Source: Apostichopus japonicus
Taxonomy: Eukaryota > Echinodermata > Holothuroidea > Aspidochirotida > Stichopodidae
Reading direction: 5' to 3'
Length of the DNA: 64,000 nt
NCBI RefSeq assembly: GCF_037975245.1
Contig: NC_092578.1
Location: 18,752,321 to 18,816,320, forward strand
Every line of letters begins with the position of its first letter. The stretch's first letter is position 1. Positions 30,867-42,884 of this stretch are shown here, one piece after another. Below the pieces are notes generated by a model. The model was not told the DNA's origin. It did no database searches and worked only from the letters and a program-made list of their open reading frames with translations. A program made the position numbers and the translations under genes.

Positions 30867-31805
30867 GGCTTGCTATCGCAGCCTGGTCAGCGACAGGTGG
30901 TGTGATTACGTGAACCTTAATGTGGCGATTACATCAACCTTAATGTTGTGATTACATCAACCTTAATGTTATGATTACATCAACCTGATGGTTGCTTGGA
31001 GCAAAGAGAAATTAGGGCTTGATCTTGCTCCCTGGTCAGCAACAGCTCTGGCATTATGTGGTGTGATTACATGAACCTTATTGTTGCGATTACATCAACC
31101 TTAATGTATGATTACATCAACCTTAATGTTGTGATTACATCAACCTGGTGGTTGCTTGGAGCAAAGAGAAATTAGGGCTTGCTCTCTCGGCATGATCAGC
31201 AACAGCTCTTGTGTTGTGTTATGATTACATCAACCTGATGGTTGCTTGGAGCAAAGAGAAATTAGGGCTTGATCTTGCTCCCTGGTCAGCAACAGCTCTG
31301 GCATTATGTGGTGTGATTACATGAACCTTATTGTTGCGATTACATCAACCTTAATGTATGATTACATCAACCTTAATGTTGTGATTACATCAACCTGGTG
31401 GTTGCTTGGAGCAAAGAGAAATTAGGGCTTGCTCTCTCGGCATGATCAGCAACAGCTCCTTGTGTTGTGTTATGATTACATGAACCTTATTGTTATGATT
31501 ACATGAACCTTAATATTATGATAACATCAACCTGATGTTTGCTTGGAGCAAAGAGGAATTAGGTGGCCTGTCAGCGACAGCTCTGGCTTTATGTGTTAAG
31601 ATTACATGAACCTTATTGTTGCGATTACATCAACCTTAATGTTGTGATTACCTCAACCTGATGGTTGCTTGGAGCAAAGAGAAATTAGGCCGCCTGGTCA
31701 GCGACAGCTCTGGCGTTATGTGTTGTGATTACATGAACCTCATTGTTATGATTACATGAACCTTAATGTTGTGATTACATCAACCTGGTGGTTGCTTAGA
31801 GCAAA
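30853..31805. repeat. Complex tandem repeat seeded at the DHX8 stop codon
   Basis: Two interleaved motifs repeat: a 22-26-bp motif (gattacatcaaccttaatgt) and a longer module with gcaaagagaaattagggctt, ctggtcagcaacagctct and ggttgcttggagc. Two modules of about 250 bp (roughly 30980-31200 and 31220-31460) are almost identical. The agaaattaggg part equals the last codons and stop of DHX8. The array is probably the DHX8 3' UTR or immediate flank. Confidence 0.9.
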
Positions 31806-31829
31806 AATCTCAAAGCTAACATGCTATTT

Positions 31830-34800
31830 TAAAAGCATTCACAGTTATGAAAGGATCTTAATTGATGAGTTATGAAACGCCAGCCACGGCCACCATTCCA
31901 AGAAAGGTTTCCTTATAACAGAGACTTAGCCGTTGTTATGTTATCAGGAGTGGAAACTGACAAGTTTATTGTTCAAAAGTTAGCCAAACATTAATAGAAG
32001 TATTATCCGAAGCAAAAGGTGATGGAAATGTCTCTCTTGAAGAAACTGGTCAAAAAGCTATGAAACCTTTTAAATTGGATGGATGGTTTACGGATGTACA
32101 GATTTTGCCTTAAATGGTATTTTAATAGCATAGAAATGTGAAACAGGACAGGTCAAAGCATTTCTTTATTGACATGAGTATTATTAAGTCGTATAAAGTC
32201 AAAATACAAATTCTTGTAAGCTTTATATCGCAAGAAAGAATATTTTGAAGGGTTGTCATTCTTATTATGAGGGTTCTTTGTAAAGAGTACAAAAGAAACA
32301 TTTTTATTGTGAAGGTGGAGGTCAAAGGTTACTTGAGGTGGGGGAGGGGGGGCATGTTACTCAGAAAGTAAACTCTTTGTAAACATGGTATCTATACACC
32401 AAACACAGGTAAACAAAATGCTCCCATATTATCCAGGGTTTTCCTTCATCAGATCCAATCAGGGCTCCCACTTTTGTGTTTTGGTCTCTTTTCATAAACT
32501 CACAAAACCTTTTAACTGTGACTACTTTCTGATATATTCATCAGTGTTAGTGTTACAACTATGAGGTAAAGAATTCACCGTGGTTAATACAGATTTAATA
32601 TGCAATTCTTATCATGTTTCAAATGTGAAATAAATCCTTGTAAATATGAGTTACAAAAAAATTATCTAGTCTCATTTTTTGTATTATTACCGAAGCACAA
32701 AGATTTAAAAAAAATATATGAAGCAGCCCTTACTTCAGCAAACGAGTATACCATTGTCCCCTTGTATCGATTATCATGTTGGTGGTATGTGTTTTTAGCA
32801 ATAGCACGGTTATCTCATAGCGGCCATTTATATTACATGATCTCTACCAACAAACATCACATTAGTGACATCATTTTGTCTCTGTAATGTTTGAAAAAGT
32901 ATTCATGGGTCGATCCAGAATTACATAAGGAGGGTTGGGGGGGGGGGGGGGGCGTGGGACCTTGGGTCGTTTAAACCCATATAAAATTTAGATATAAAGT
33001 GATTCAGTCCGAGGCGTATTTCTACTATAAATTAGGTATAAACTTAAGAATCTAAACGAACGGTTTTGGTAATAAATACTTTCTTGTAGGGGTTTTACAT
33101 CACTACCCCTCCCCCACCCCTCATGGATTCGTGCCTGACATTAAACACAACAAATTTAATTTGTGTCTTCATATCAAGATTTCGGCAGAATAACCTTACA
33201 CTGTTTACGATAGAGAATGTTATAAGTTATTTCGACTCCCAGGGTATACGTTACAATAAGTCCACCATTGGTCAGATTTACAGTCTCTTCGAGAAAACCC
33301 AAACTTTATAAACTAGTCGAGGATTTGTGTAAAGGTGTTCTTTCAACTTGTGCCTGAGTTTGTAAACTACCCGTTACTTAGTAAGTTGGATCAATGGGTA
33401 TTTTCACAGTTACAAGTTATCACAAAAGAGGTCTTTATTCAGGTGCTTCAGCTGAGCGTCTATTTTAGAAAGAAGGAAATAACCTACTTCAGTGGTTCTA
33501 AGGAATCTCTTATTTCAACATAAATCAGTTTGTGTACAAATAAGGAGAGCAAAGCATCCTATAAAGAAGCTGACTTGTTTTGCAATCGAGTTAGCGTTTT
33601 AAGGAGCATCTAGGCTGCTTATCTGACCGCAAAGGACCGGTTATCGCTTTGTCAACTGATCATAGAAAACTCTCTCTTATTTTATTTTATTTCTGGCTCC
33701 CCGTGGTTTTGTATGTGTCAAAGTGGATTGTATTGGAACATTAGTAGCTGTGATAAGTTTTAACCTTTGTATTGTTGTGTATTTTCTCCAGGCAGGACAT
33801 TTTGTTGAAGTCGTAAAAGGGTCTTTTGCCATCTGCATTGTGTAATTAACTTCTCTTGTCCGTCAATTAAGATGTCACACCATATAATGAGAAATGGCCA
33901 CATACCATATATGTAGTCCTAACTGATGTACGATATTTGTCATAAAGAGTCGAGTCCTGTCGACGTAGTGTCCTAAAGTTTGCGTGTTTTCAGTTTTCAT
34001 GAGTACTGAGGCGACTGAATGATTTCTGCTGAAAAGAAATACAATCGTTTTCACTTTATGCAGAAAGTTTGGTAACTCTGGGAATATATAATTGACTCAC
34101 CGGATTAGAGGGAACAGCACATAAGTTGCCTTCGGCATTTCTGGCGATTAAATCTTCCAAAAGTTTCACCACTCATGAAAGCACTATATTAAAGAAGTAT
34201 CAACCAAATACAAATAACAGATCGGGCTTTTTTTCCAAAATATTTTAACTTTTTTAACTATAGCCAAGATAATGAACTACGTGACTGGATACAATCAACT
34301 AACAGGCGCGGATCCATCGGTTGGAGTGTACCCCTCCCCTTCCCTCCCCCCCCCCACCTTTCAACTGCACATTAAAATGGAAAGTGTTCAATAGCAGGTT
34401 ATTTCGTGTTTACCTAACTATATACCTATAATTTATAGCCTAATTAGCTTCAGAATGAAGCATTTTCACGTCGAGTATTTTTTTTCAGATTCCCCTACAT
34501 TAGAGTAAGGGCTTCACCCCCCCCCCCCCTTCTGTTAAAAATCCTGGATAATCCCGGATCGTATGATGTGGGGAGGGGACTGAGTTTATATGACGTACTG
34601 ACGTAACAGCTTAAGTTCGTATCGTTTCATTGTAGCGGCTTTAAATAGTTCATCAAAAATTTTTACTTTATTGTATTACTAATTAATCGGTATGATGGAA
34701 ATTACTTTGATGTTTTATGTAATTAGACGTTATCCTCATTTTGCACATGCAACTTCTACGCTCTTTCGTTATAAAAATACTACAAAATAAAATGATAAAT

Positions 34801-36536
34801 ACAAAAAGTCACACTTTACAAGAAATACTCAGTTTTATTGGAATGAACTTTTCACGTTGGTCCTTTTGGGCCATAACTATTAAAACTTATACAACAAAGT
34901 TTTTTTTTTACAAAACTGAAAGAAAACAATAGGATCAATGTGAAGTTGCTCATTGATCAGATTTACCTAATATTTATGGTATTGTAAATTTAGTATATGT
35001 AGATCTATACTATCGACCATAAATTAACCCCCGCCTGTAGGTACAATGTTAGTACACGTTTCCACATTTTATTTTTATTACTTCATGTATTTGCTTATCT
35101 CAGTGAAGAAAGCAGGGGGCACGCCACAAAGTAACAGTCTTTGAAGGTGCATGGTGCTATGCACCTCAATGTGCTGTATAAACAATATTATTGCTTAAAT
35201 TACTTTAATTAGGAGACAATCTGTATGCCATCAGGGCTGCTACGAAACAGAAGAAAGTAATAAAAACGTGGCTCGGGTACATTTTTACTTCCCTATGAGG
35301 GGCGGAAAGTTGGATGCCGGGAGGTGGAGAGGAGGGGATAAATTGTGCAGATTTTTTTACACATGAATCCTCCGAGTATTTTGCGAGCTTCAGATCGACA
35401 AAGTTTCATATACATGAACAAGAAGTTAATGTGACAGTCATGTTTTCGACAAATGCACATGCACTTCTAGTAATGTATGACAGTACCGTCATCGAGGGGG
35501 GGTGGTCAAGGATTTTTAAATGGAAGGGGTGTAGTCCTGAGGTCGTGGAACTTGGTGATTGGAACATAGTTGTTCCAGTTATCCGTTCTTTTGAGCAAAT
35601 TGTTCAGGTAAGAAGTTTCAAGTTTCATCTTTTTTTTTCACACTCCTTATCAAACTGTGGAAAATAATACATAATAAATACATATGATCGATGCAATAAA
35701 ATCCAATGTTAAAGTACGGAACAATAAAAATTAAGATAACACTTGTATAAAAATCATTTTGGTTTTATTGAGGATATCTAACACCCTATGATTTTTTGCT
35801 TCATACTCTTCGCTAAATATTATATCTTTTGCACCAAGTTGAAAGAGCTTATCACCAGAACCCTCGACATTTTACAGAAGATTTATATTTTATGTTAGAG
35901 AGTCCATTTTAAAGAAACAGAAAAATGACTTTCGAATAATTTGGTTTAAGAAACCTTTAGTTTATGGTAAAATAATAGAATTACTTTACCTTCCGTACAA
36001 ATATATTAAGTTTGCATATTAAATAAGCATTTAGAAACATTAAATTACAGAAATGTCTACAATCTGTGTACCATATAATAAATAAAATAGCCAAACATTC
36101 TATAAAAATAGGTTTACGGTACATTTAAAAACAAAGTTATAGCTAATTATTTTCTTGTTAAAGCTTCTTCTTTTTTTGTATAATTAACATTATTTATTTA
36201 ATCCACGACGTCTGGTCGCATTCCCTCGGAATTGCTCCTTTAATAAATTAATTTTTCATTTGTTTCATTATTAAAGTATAGCCTCGTATCACCAGTCGTT
36301 CTGTCATAGCCTTGCTACAGCCTTGTTTCTCTCAGGGGTAGATCTAAGACGTGCCCTGTTGCGGTGTTAGATTCTCCGTCTTCAATTATTTTATGATTTT
36401 GGTTCGACTTCGGTGTAGTGAATAAAAACACTGAAAGAGAGAAGGATAAGGTTTTTATATATAACATAAGTGTTATCACAATTTCGTCAATTTCACAATT
36501 TTCACAATTTCATCATGGTTAAAGCTTAAAGAAGAT
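31830..36536. other. Gene-poor intergenic stretch
   Basis: AT-rich with scattered short open frames, none with recognisable domains. Several poly-C/poly-G tracts with neighbouring ggatcc/gatcc motifs occur (32905-32960, 34305-34365, 34505-34560, 35495-35560). No clear poly-A site for DHX8 could be singled out. Confidence 0.5.
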
Positions 36537-36660
36537 CCCTTGCATCGAGACTGTGACTGCGTGATCATCGTCAGGTGTGCATTACGATTCCCCTAATGAC
36601 ACGGAACATAGGCCTTATACTACACATGATCTTAGTCAAAGACCTCAAAGTATCAAAACA
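36537..36660 (-). ncRNA. Diverged copy of the U2-headed sequence
   Basis: The minus strand contains ctaagatcatgtgtagtat and a following ~75-nt segment shared with the better copy at 37494-37605 (for example gatgatcac, gcacacc, gatgcaaggg). Its U2-like 5' end is degraded. It is probably a pseudogene or repeat copy. The two copies have the same orientation, about 960 bp apart. Confidence 0.45.
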
Positions 36661-37424
36661 AGACTGACCTGTCTGCTTGGCCAAAGACACGAAAAGCTTT
36701 TTGAAGCCTGCCAAGGGAATGATTTTAATTTATTTCACATTCAAACGGATTCTTTTAACAAAAGAGCGGAAAACACAACTTGTTTGCAAAGACGTTTGGC
36801 ATTTCCTTGGATTCTATGGAAATTTGGTTCCTTGCCAAAATCCAGGGACCTACTACATATCTCCGGTACAGCCAAGAAGGTAAACATAACTTATCCAACG
36901 TTGCGGAAATCATGGTCACCTGATGAACTGGTTAATGTAACATATAATGGTATCAACATTTATGGTGTACACCAGAAGGTGTGCATTAGTTATGGTATGA
37001 TTCCTTTACACTGTTGTTATGAGATCACATGTTACATTTACTTCCAGAGAATCGCGGCTATAAACTACCGTGGCCAAAGTTTGTACACTGAGAGTAGCCT
37101 ATCTCAAGGCTGAGAATGGGACCGGCTTGGTAACAAAAAGCCATAATTTATCCTTTTTAAGTGAATTTCAAGGTGAGTATGGTAACATTTGAATGTAAAT
37201 TCATGCGGAAGCAATGTTATTGTTTATATTATATAATTTTGCAAATCGATAATAACAGAATGGCGACTCACTCTACGACTCAGAATAAACCAAAGTTAAA
37301 GTGGTTGAGATATATATAGCAGGGGTGAGGTTGGCTTGGTCACGCCCACTTATTACGCAACTTGACTAATATTTATTAGAATATTAGAGTTACATGATAT
37401 ATCTGTGATAAAAACACTTTTTTT
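36661..37424. other. Spacer between the two U2-headed copies
   Basis: Contains a 178-codon open frame with no recognisable domain (36577-37113, overlapping the diverged copy). It is not annotated as a gene because nothing but its length supports it. Confidence 0.4.
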
Positions 37425-37605
37425 AAGGAAAAGTCGCCCAGCAAAGAACCTGGGCACGAAAACCAAACTACCGAACGACTGATCCGCTCCCAGTCCCCTT
37501 GCATCGGGACTGTGACTGTGTGATCATCGTCGGGTGTGCATCACCATTCCCCTCGAAAGGGAACAGGTACTACACATGATCTTAGCCAAAAGGACGAGAA
37601 GCGAT
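37425..37605 (-). ncRNA. Sequence with a U2 snRNA-like 5' end and a non-U2 body
   Basis: Reading the minus strand from 37605, the first 38 nt match the start of animal U2 snRNA with two differences. They include ttttggctaagatca and the branchpoint-recognition motif gtagta; similarity continues through ctgttc (to about 37561). After that the sequence no longer resembles U2. It can form a ttccct-ttcg-aggggaa-like hairpin, a GTCCC/GGGAC hairpin (37493-37510) and a terminal GCCCAG/CTGGGC hairpin (37436-37455). The roughly 180-nt length is a guess based on that last hairpin. Expression is unknown; it may be a U2-derived SINE or chimeric pseudogene. Confidence 0.5.
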
Positions 37606-38131
37606 AAAAACAGGGAGCCGGCCAAACAAGTCCCTGGTATACACAATCTCCCAAATTGGCGAGTGTGTTGAGGTATAAAGTAAGGATTTTCTGACCTCGA
37701 AAGATGAGAGGGTTCAGGACTAAAAGATGACCAAACAAACCCGTGAATCACCCGTCTCTTTTTCTCTTTACCTTTTTTTTTCCTCTTTTGATTTTGAGTA
37801 TCATTGAAACATCTCCGCAGTGAATAATGAAGCCAATTGTCAACACTTAGCCCTATTGAAAATGGATGTCCATCTTTAAAAAGAACCATGGTCCGGGGAT
37901 CTCAAACGACAATAACAGGCAATAACACATAAGAGGAAACTTTGGGTCAGGCGTACCTCATAAATATTCATGAATCAACTTTGCAAGCTATAACTCCCAG
38001 TGTAATGTTAGTTTGTTCAAGCTAACTCAGCCAGTGTAACGGTTTCCTTCTCAGTTGATGTTGGTATAATTCCTAGTGTGGAAGTCAATCCTTATGCATA
38101 CAAAGTTCGACCGGAGAAAATATCAGCTAAA

Positions 38132-39079
38132 ATGGAATTTTCAAAACGAATCTTTAGATTTTGCCGTAAAAATATGTACATGGTTTTCGTAATCCTGTTA
38201 GCGTCAGCGGCCATATCATCATTTTACGTGGAATGGATTCATTTACATAAACAGCTGTGCAATGGTCACGAATGCTCTAGCCGAGATGAAATCAACATTC
38301 GAGATACCGTAATGAACATACCGCCAAATGCGACCTTGGAAAACCTAGCCAATTTTTTCAACATTTCGAAAAATGAACTGGAGAAGTTTTTAGCCGTTGG
38401 GTCTGAGTTACGCGAAAGAAATGAGAACATGTTGTCTGTAAATTCGTCTAATTTACTCACTCAAATCAAGACGAGCATCATTGGAAAAGCAAGCTATAAC
38501 CATCAAGCTCCACCAGAAAGCGTCGAAACTAATAAAAGTGATTTGGAAAGCAAAACTGAATCGACTAATTCCATAGACAATCAAGCAATTTCATCGAACG
38601 CCATATGGGACAGAATTTCTTCTGAAGGATCTCCAGGGGTTAATTTAACGGGTAAATGGGTGCCATTGGACCCAAGGTCTACTAGTCAAGTACCATTAGT
38701 ATCAGATACAGCCAGAATCGAGAATCTGAATCCATCGGACAACGGTGTTTGGACTTTTCGTATTCCAGGCTTTGAAACGATATTTTCGGGTTTCTCAAGA
38801 ATTAGACAAATGCTAAGCGGGACTACGTCAGACGAGCCTAACCAAACTACTAATGTACAAGATGATTCTGCCTCGAACGAAACAAGGGAACTTTACCATG
38901 AAGGACCGCGAATGATAGAAGAAATGGAGTGGCTATTAGGAACCGAAACAGCCGGAACGAGTAGCGATGAAGAAATCGATGGGGGAGATTACGAGAATCT
39001 TAAGATACTTGACCAAGACCTGTATTCTACTAATTCGGTGAGCCAATTCATCCCGTCATCATCTGACAAATTTTCATGA
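38132..39079 (+). CDS. Unrecognised single-exon type II membrane protein (315 aa)
   Basis: I do not recognise this protein. The ATG at 38132 has a good context (gctaaaATGg). The frame also extends upstream without a start codon to a possible acceptor (ttccttctcag, 38044-38054), so this may be the last exon of a longer gene. A basic N-terminus (MEFSKRIFRFCRKN) is followed by one hydrophobic segment (MYMVFVILLASAAISSFYV, residues about 15-33). This predicts a type II membrane protein with a cytoplasmic N-terminus. The remaining ~280 residues are hydrophilic and Ser/Thr/Asn/Asp/Glu-rich, with several N-glycosylation sequons (NAT, NIS, NSS, NLT, NQT, NET). Two cysteines flank CNGHEC just after the membrane. 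A TTCG|gtgagc near 39038 could act as a donor. No enzyme motif is seen. Confidence 0.6.
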   Translation: MEFSKRIFRFCRKNMYMVFVILLASAAISSFYVEWIHLHKQLCNGHECSSRDEINIRDTVMNIPPNATLENLANFFNISKNELEKFLAVGSELRERNENMLSVNSSNLLTQIKTSIIGKASYNHQAPPESVETNKSDLESKTESTNSIDNQAISSNAIWDRISSEGSPGVNLTGKWVPLDPRSTSQVPLVSDTARIENLNPSDNGVWTFRIPGFETIFSGFSRIRQMLSGTTSDEPNQTTNVQDDSASNETRELYHEGPRMIEEMEWLLGTETAGTSSDEEIDGGDYENLKILDQDLYSTNSVSQFIPSSSDKFS

Positions 39080-40127
39080 GATAAAACTTTGAGAAATCCA
39101 TGAGATTTGGTGACAAATTTGATAACAAATTATGCTGAGGAAGTTGGAGGAGTTCAAGCTTTTGCGAACGACAACTTTGTTGCATTTAAATGACGTTTTA
39201 TTGAGTGATCGATATTGAACATGTCGCGGACTGTAACTACCTTACACTGTGAAGGCGGAAGTCAAGGTCAAATTACTCATTGAACTTACTAAGAACATTT
39301 TAGGCCAATCTCTCCATTTTATTGTCGATCCATTACGGTATTTTTATTCATAATTTTGTCAATTCGTTTTACGCGAGTTCGACCATTGACTATATTATCC
39401 TTGTGTTATGTTTTAGCATGAATGAGATGCATATTGGACTTTTTTTTGCGAGTCAGTTTCATATTAGGCAAAGATCTTGGTATCTTTATTCGTGAGCATG
39501 CTGGTACCTCTTTGGCATCTCGCTCACTGCAAGAAATCGATGATACCCGCTAGCCTAAAATTTAACTAAGTCTATAATTTGGCTGACGTTGAAATGATAC
39601 GATGCTGTTTTTCCTGCTCTCTTCTTAAAGTGTACAGCGCCGTTACTAGGACAATAGGATTTATATAACACCAGTGCTCCATATGTAAAATTATCATAAC
39701 TCGTTAAAGGTTCAAAGAACTATAAAAGTGTTAGCCAATATACTGATTGTCGGACAACATTGTTTCACTGGCATTCAATTCAATGATAATGCTTACCTTA
39801 TTTGGCAACTACCAATAATGTTCTGCGCATTTTAAGTCATTGCATGCAACATGCCTATGATCAAACTTAATGATTAACCTGTAAATTCTTATCAATGTAT
39901 AATTAATGCTGTATATTTTTGTATCAAATAACCGAATGAATAAATCATTTTATGAAATATATTCCAAATTGCTTCACTTTCGTATGACTTTCATTGACGA
40001 AGACACAGGAAGGTTAGATAGTTTTATAGTAGAATATATGAACATTGAACAAGCTACATATGGTAATCTTTCAAGACAATATCGTGTAAATTGACAATAA
40101 TATCTTTGAATGTCACGCCGTTATAAT
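39080..40127. other. Downstream of the type II membrane protein ORF
   Basis: AT-rich sequence without a recognisable gene or repeat; several AATAAA-like hexamers (for example near 39938) could serve as poly-A signals. Confidence 0.5.
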
Positions 40128-40986
40128 TCCATCCATCAATCCACCCACCCATCCACCGGCCCACCAAACCCACCCGACCAGCCATAAATCCATCCATCTT
40201 TCCATCTATCCATCCATCCATCCATCCTTCTATCCATCCATCTATCCATCCACCCATCCACCATCCACCCATCCATCCACCTATCAACTCACCCACCCAC
40301 CAGTCCGCACACCCACCCGCCCATAAATCCATCCATCCTTCCATCTATCCATCCACCCACCGACCCACCTACCCACCCAACCATCCACCGGCCCGCCCGC
40401 CACTCATCCGCCCATAAATCCATCCATTAATTCATGCATTCTTTCATCCTTCCATCCACCCTTCCATCAATCCATCCATTCATACATCCATCTATCTGTC
40501 CATCCATCCATCCACCCACCCATATACGATCCCACACCCATCCACCGGCCCACACGACCACACACCTGCACACCCATCCACCCATCCATCTATCCATCCG
40601 CCCGTCCATCCATCCATTCATCTATCCACCCATCCATCCATCCATCCACCCATCCATCTATCCACCATGCATCTATCCATCTATCCATACATCCATCCTT
40701 CCATCCATCCATCCATTCATCCATCCATCCATCCATCCATCCATCCATCCATCCATCCATCCATCCATCCATCCATCCATCCATCCATCCATCCATCCAT
40801 CCATCCATCCATCCATCTATCCATCAATCCATCCATCCATCCATTCATCTATCCATCCATCCATCCATCTATCCATCAATCCATCCATCCATCCATTCAT
40901 CTATCTATCCATCCATCCATCCATCCTTCCATCCATCCATCCATCCATCCATCCATCCATCCATCCATCCATCCATCCATCCATCT
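40128..40986. repeat. Long ATCC-type microsatellite
   Basis: Almost 860 bp of CATC/ATCC tetranucleotide repeat. It is impure in the left half (cacc, cgcc, cttcc variants) and nearly perfect at 40690-40985. Its long open frames (Pro-Ser-Ile-His on plus, Met-Asp-Gly-Trp on minus) are simple-sequence artefacts. Confidence 0.97.
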
Positions 40987-42353
40987 ATGTGTAGGCTGTA
41001 TACGAACAATGTTTGTGCTCCATAACCTTAAAGTCTCTGATTTGCTACAATATGAAATTAACGAAGTTTTCTTACTCCATGCGACAAGCCTAAGGCCCGT
41101 AGGCTATATATTACCTTGATCACAAACTTCATTCAATCTTTTTTGTCGAATATTACTAAATGTTGGTAATAAGGAAAGATACAGCCCAGGGGAACACGAT
41201 TAATTTTTTTCACATTTCAATCCCAATAATTGGAGGCATTTTTCTATTTATTTACACCATATATCTGTTTTGGTCTCTCCTCTTTCTCGTTAAGAACTTT
41301 TCTTCACTCGCCTCACGAAAGGTTTTAAAATGACCTACAAACGAATTCAATATGTTGTAAAGAAAAGTTTATAAAGATTTTGGGGAAGAAGTTCTTAAAC
41401 AACTTGATTAAAAAAGTAATGGGTTTCTACAGGCCACCCTCTATTACTGTTGGTGGAAGTGACAAACATAAATATACTATCACAAAATATAAAAATGAGA
41501 TTTATTGCGCTATATTCTAAGACAAAAACAGCCAAATAAAGTCATAAGTTTACCCGTCTCTTAAACTAAACCATTCAAACGAAATGTATTCCAGGGCAAT
41601 TGACGCAAGGGTGGGGGAGGAGGCGGGGGATTGAGGATGAAATCAGTAGCCTATAAGATCTGAATTAGAATTATGCACCCAAAGAGATTTCGTCCTTTAT
41701 TTAATACTACATTCACAACAATATGATCTCAATATCATAATACGCAAGGACTAGATGTAAAGACATTACAAACTCGCCATTCTGAAAAAAATATATATAC
41801 TTGTACCTTTAACGAAGGTATTCATTAAAAATAGTTTCAAAAATAGTTTCAAGACTTATACGGTTAAGTATTCATTTTGTGTTTTTTAATTGCTAGGTAA
41901 ATCTCTAAATTACTAATTAATTTAATTAATATATTGATCAATTTTCGCCTGGCAAATAACCAAATATGCATCCATTTCATAAAATTATAATCATTTTCAG
42001 TTTGTAGTTTGCTGATATACGAAATACTTTTAAATCCTGTCGTCATTCTTGAAACTTTCACAAATTCTTTTGGAATTTGCAGCAAAATTTTACGACACAA
42101 TTTAATGACTTATTCCTGGGTTGAGTTTATGATCTGTTGTTATCGCAAGTATTGAATGCAATCAAGTTTATCAATTTTTGATAAATATATAGTCAAATTT
42201 CTTAATTCCTGTATAGCAACTGAATATAGTTTAACACTTCGTGCAAGTGGACAAACTTTTCAATTAATTCATAATAAATTACGTTTTTATAGGGTTACAT
42301 AAAAGTGATAAATATGTCTCTTTTGCATTGTATGTGTTATATCGTTACGTCTG
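40987..42353. other. Non-coding stretch left of the GPCR exon
   Basis: No gene or named repeat recognised. A further C-terminal exon of the minus-strand GPCR could lie here, but none can be supported. Confidence 0.45.
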
Positions 42354-42658
42354 TTATTCATAAAGGGGTTTCCTTAATTTCATTCCATGCATGTAAATCA
42401 TGAGGGCAGAAATAATCTTACCAGCGCAATGGATGTAGAGGCAACATCCTTTGATGAAACCACTTGCGATGACCAAATAACCGTCTCGGTATTGCTTGCT
42501 GAGAGCACAGTAAACGATTGGATTGAATAAACCGTTTAATATCGTACTCATCAAGGCATATACCGCAAACAACTCAGGCACTCGATAACCGAATTGGGTA
42601 AGAGTTAGAACGATCTGGGAAGATAAAAGAAGATATAGGTAATCACTATCATTTAATG

Positions 42659-42706
<48 letters not shown>

Positions 42707-42718
42707 GTATACATACAC

Positions 42719-42771
<53 letters not shown>

Positions 42772-42842
42772 CATACACACACATATATATATATACATAC
42801 ACACATATATATATATATATATGTACATATATATATATACAT

Positions 42843-42884
<42 letters not shown>

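Noticed and set aside
35314-35667. 117-codon plus-strand frame
   Set aside because: Begins in a G-rich dispersed repeat stretch and shows no domain; no splice or start evidence.
36880-36940. Possible second hammerhead (cctgatgaactgg)
   Set aside because: The CTGATGA block is not followed by GAAA or a pairing helix II.
36577-37113. 178-codon plus-strand frame
   Set aside because: Overlaps the antisense of the U2-headed repeat copy and has no recognisable domain; length alone is not enough.
38078-38131. Upstream GTG start for the type II membrane protein
   Set aside because: GTG is not a normal nuclear start; the ATG at 38132 has a good context, and the upstream part may instead follow a splice acceptor.
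40054-41119. Pro-Ser-Ile-His and Met-Asp-Gly-Trp repeat proteins
   Set aside because: Simple ATCC/GGAT microsatellite translations.
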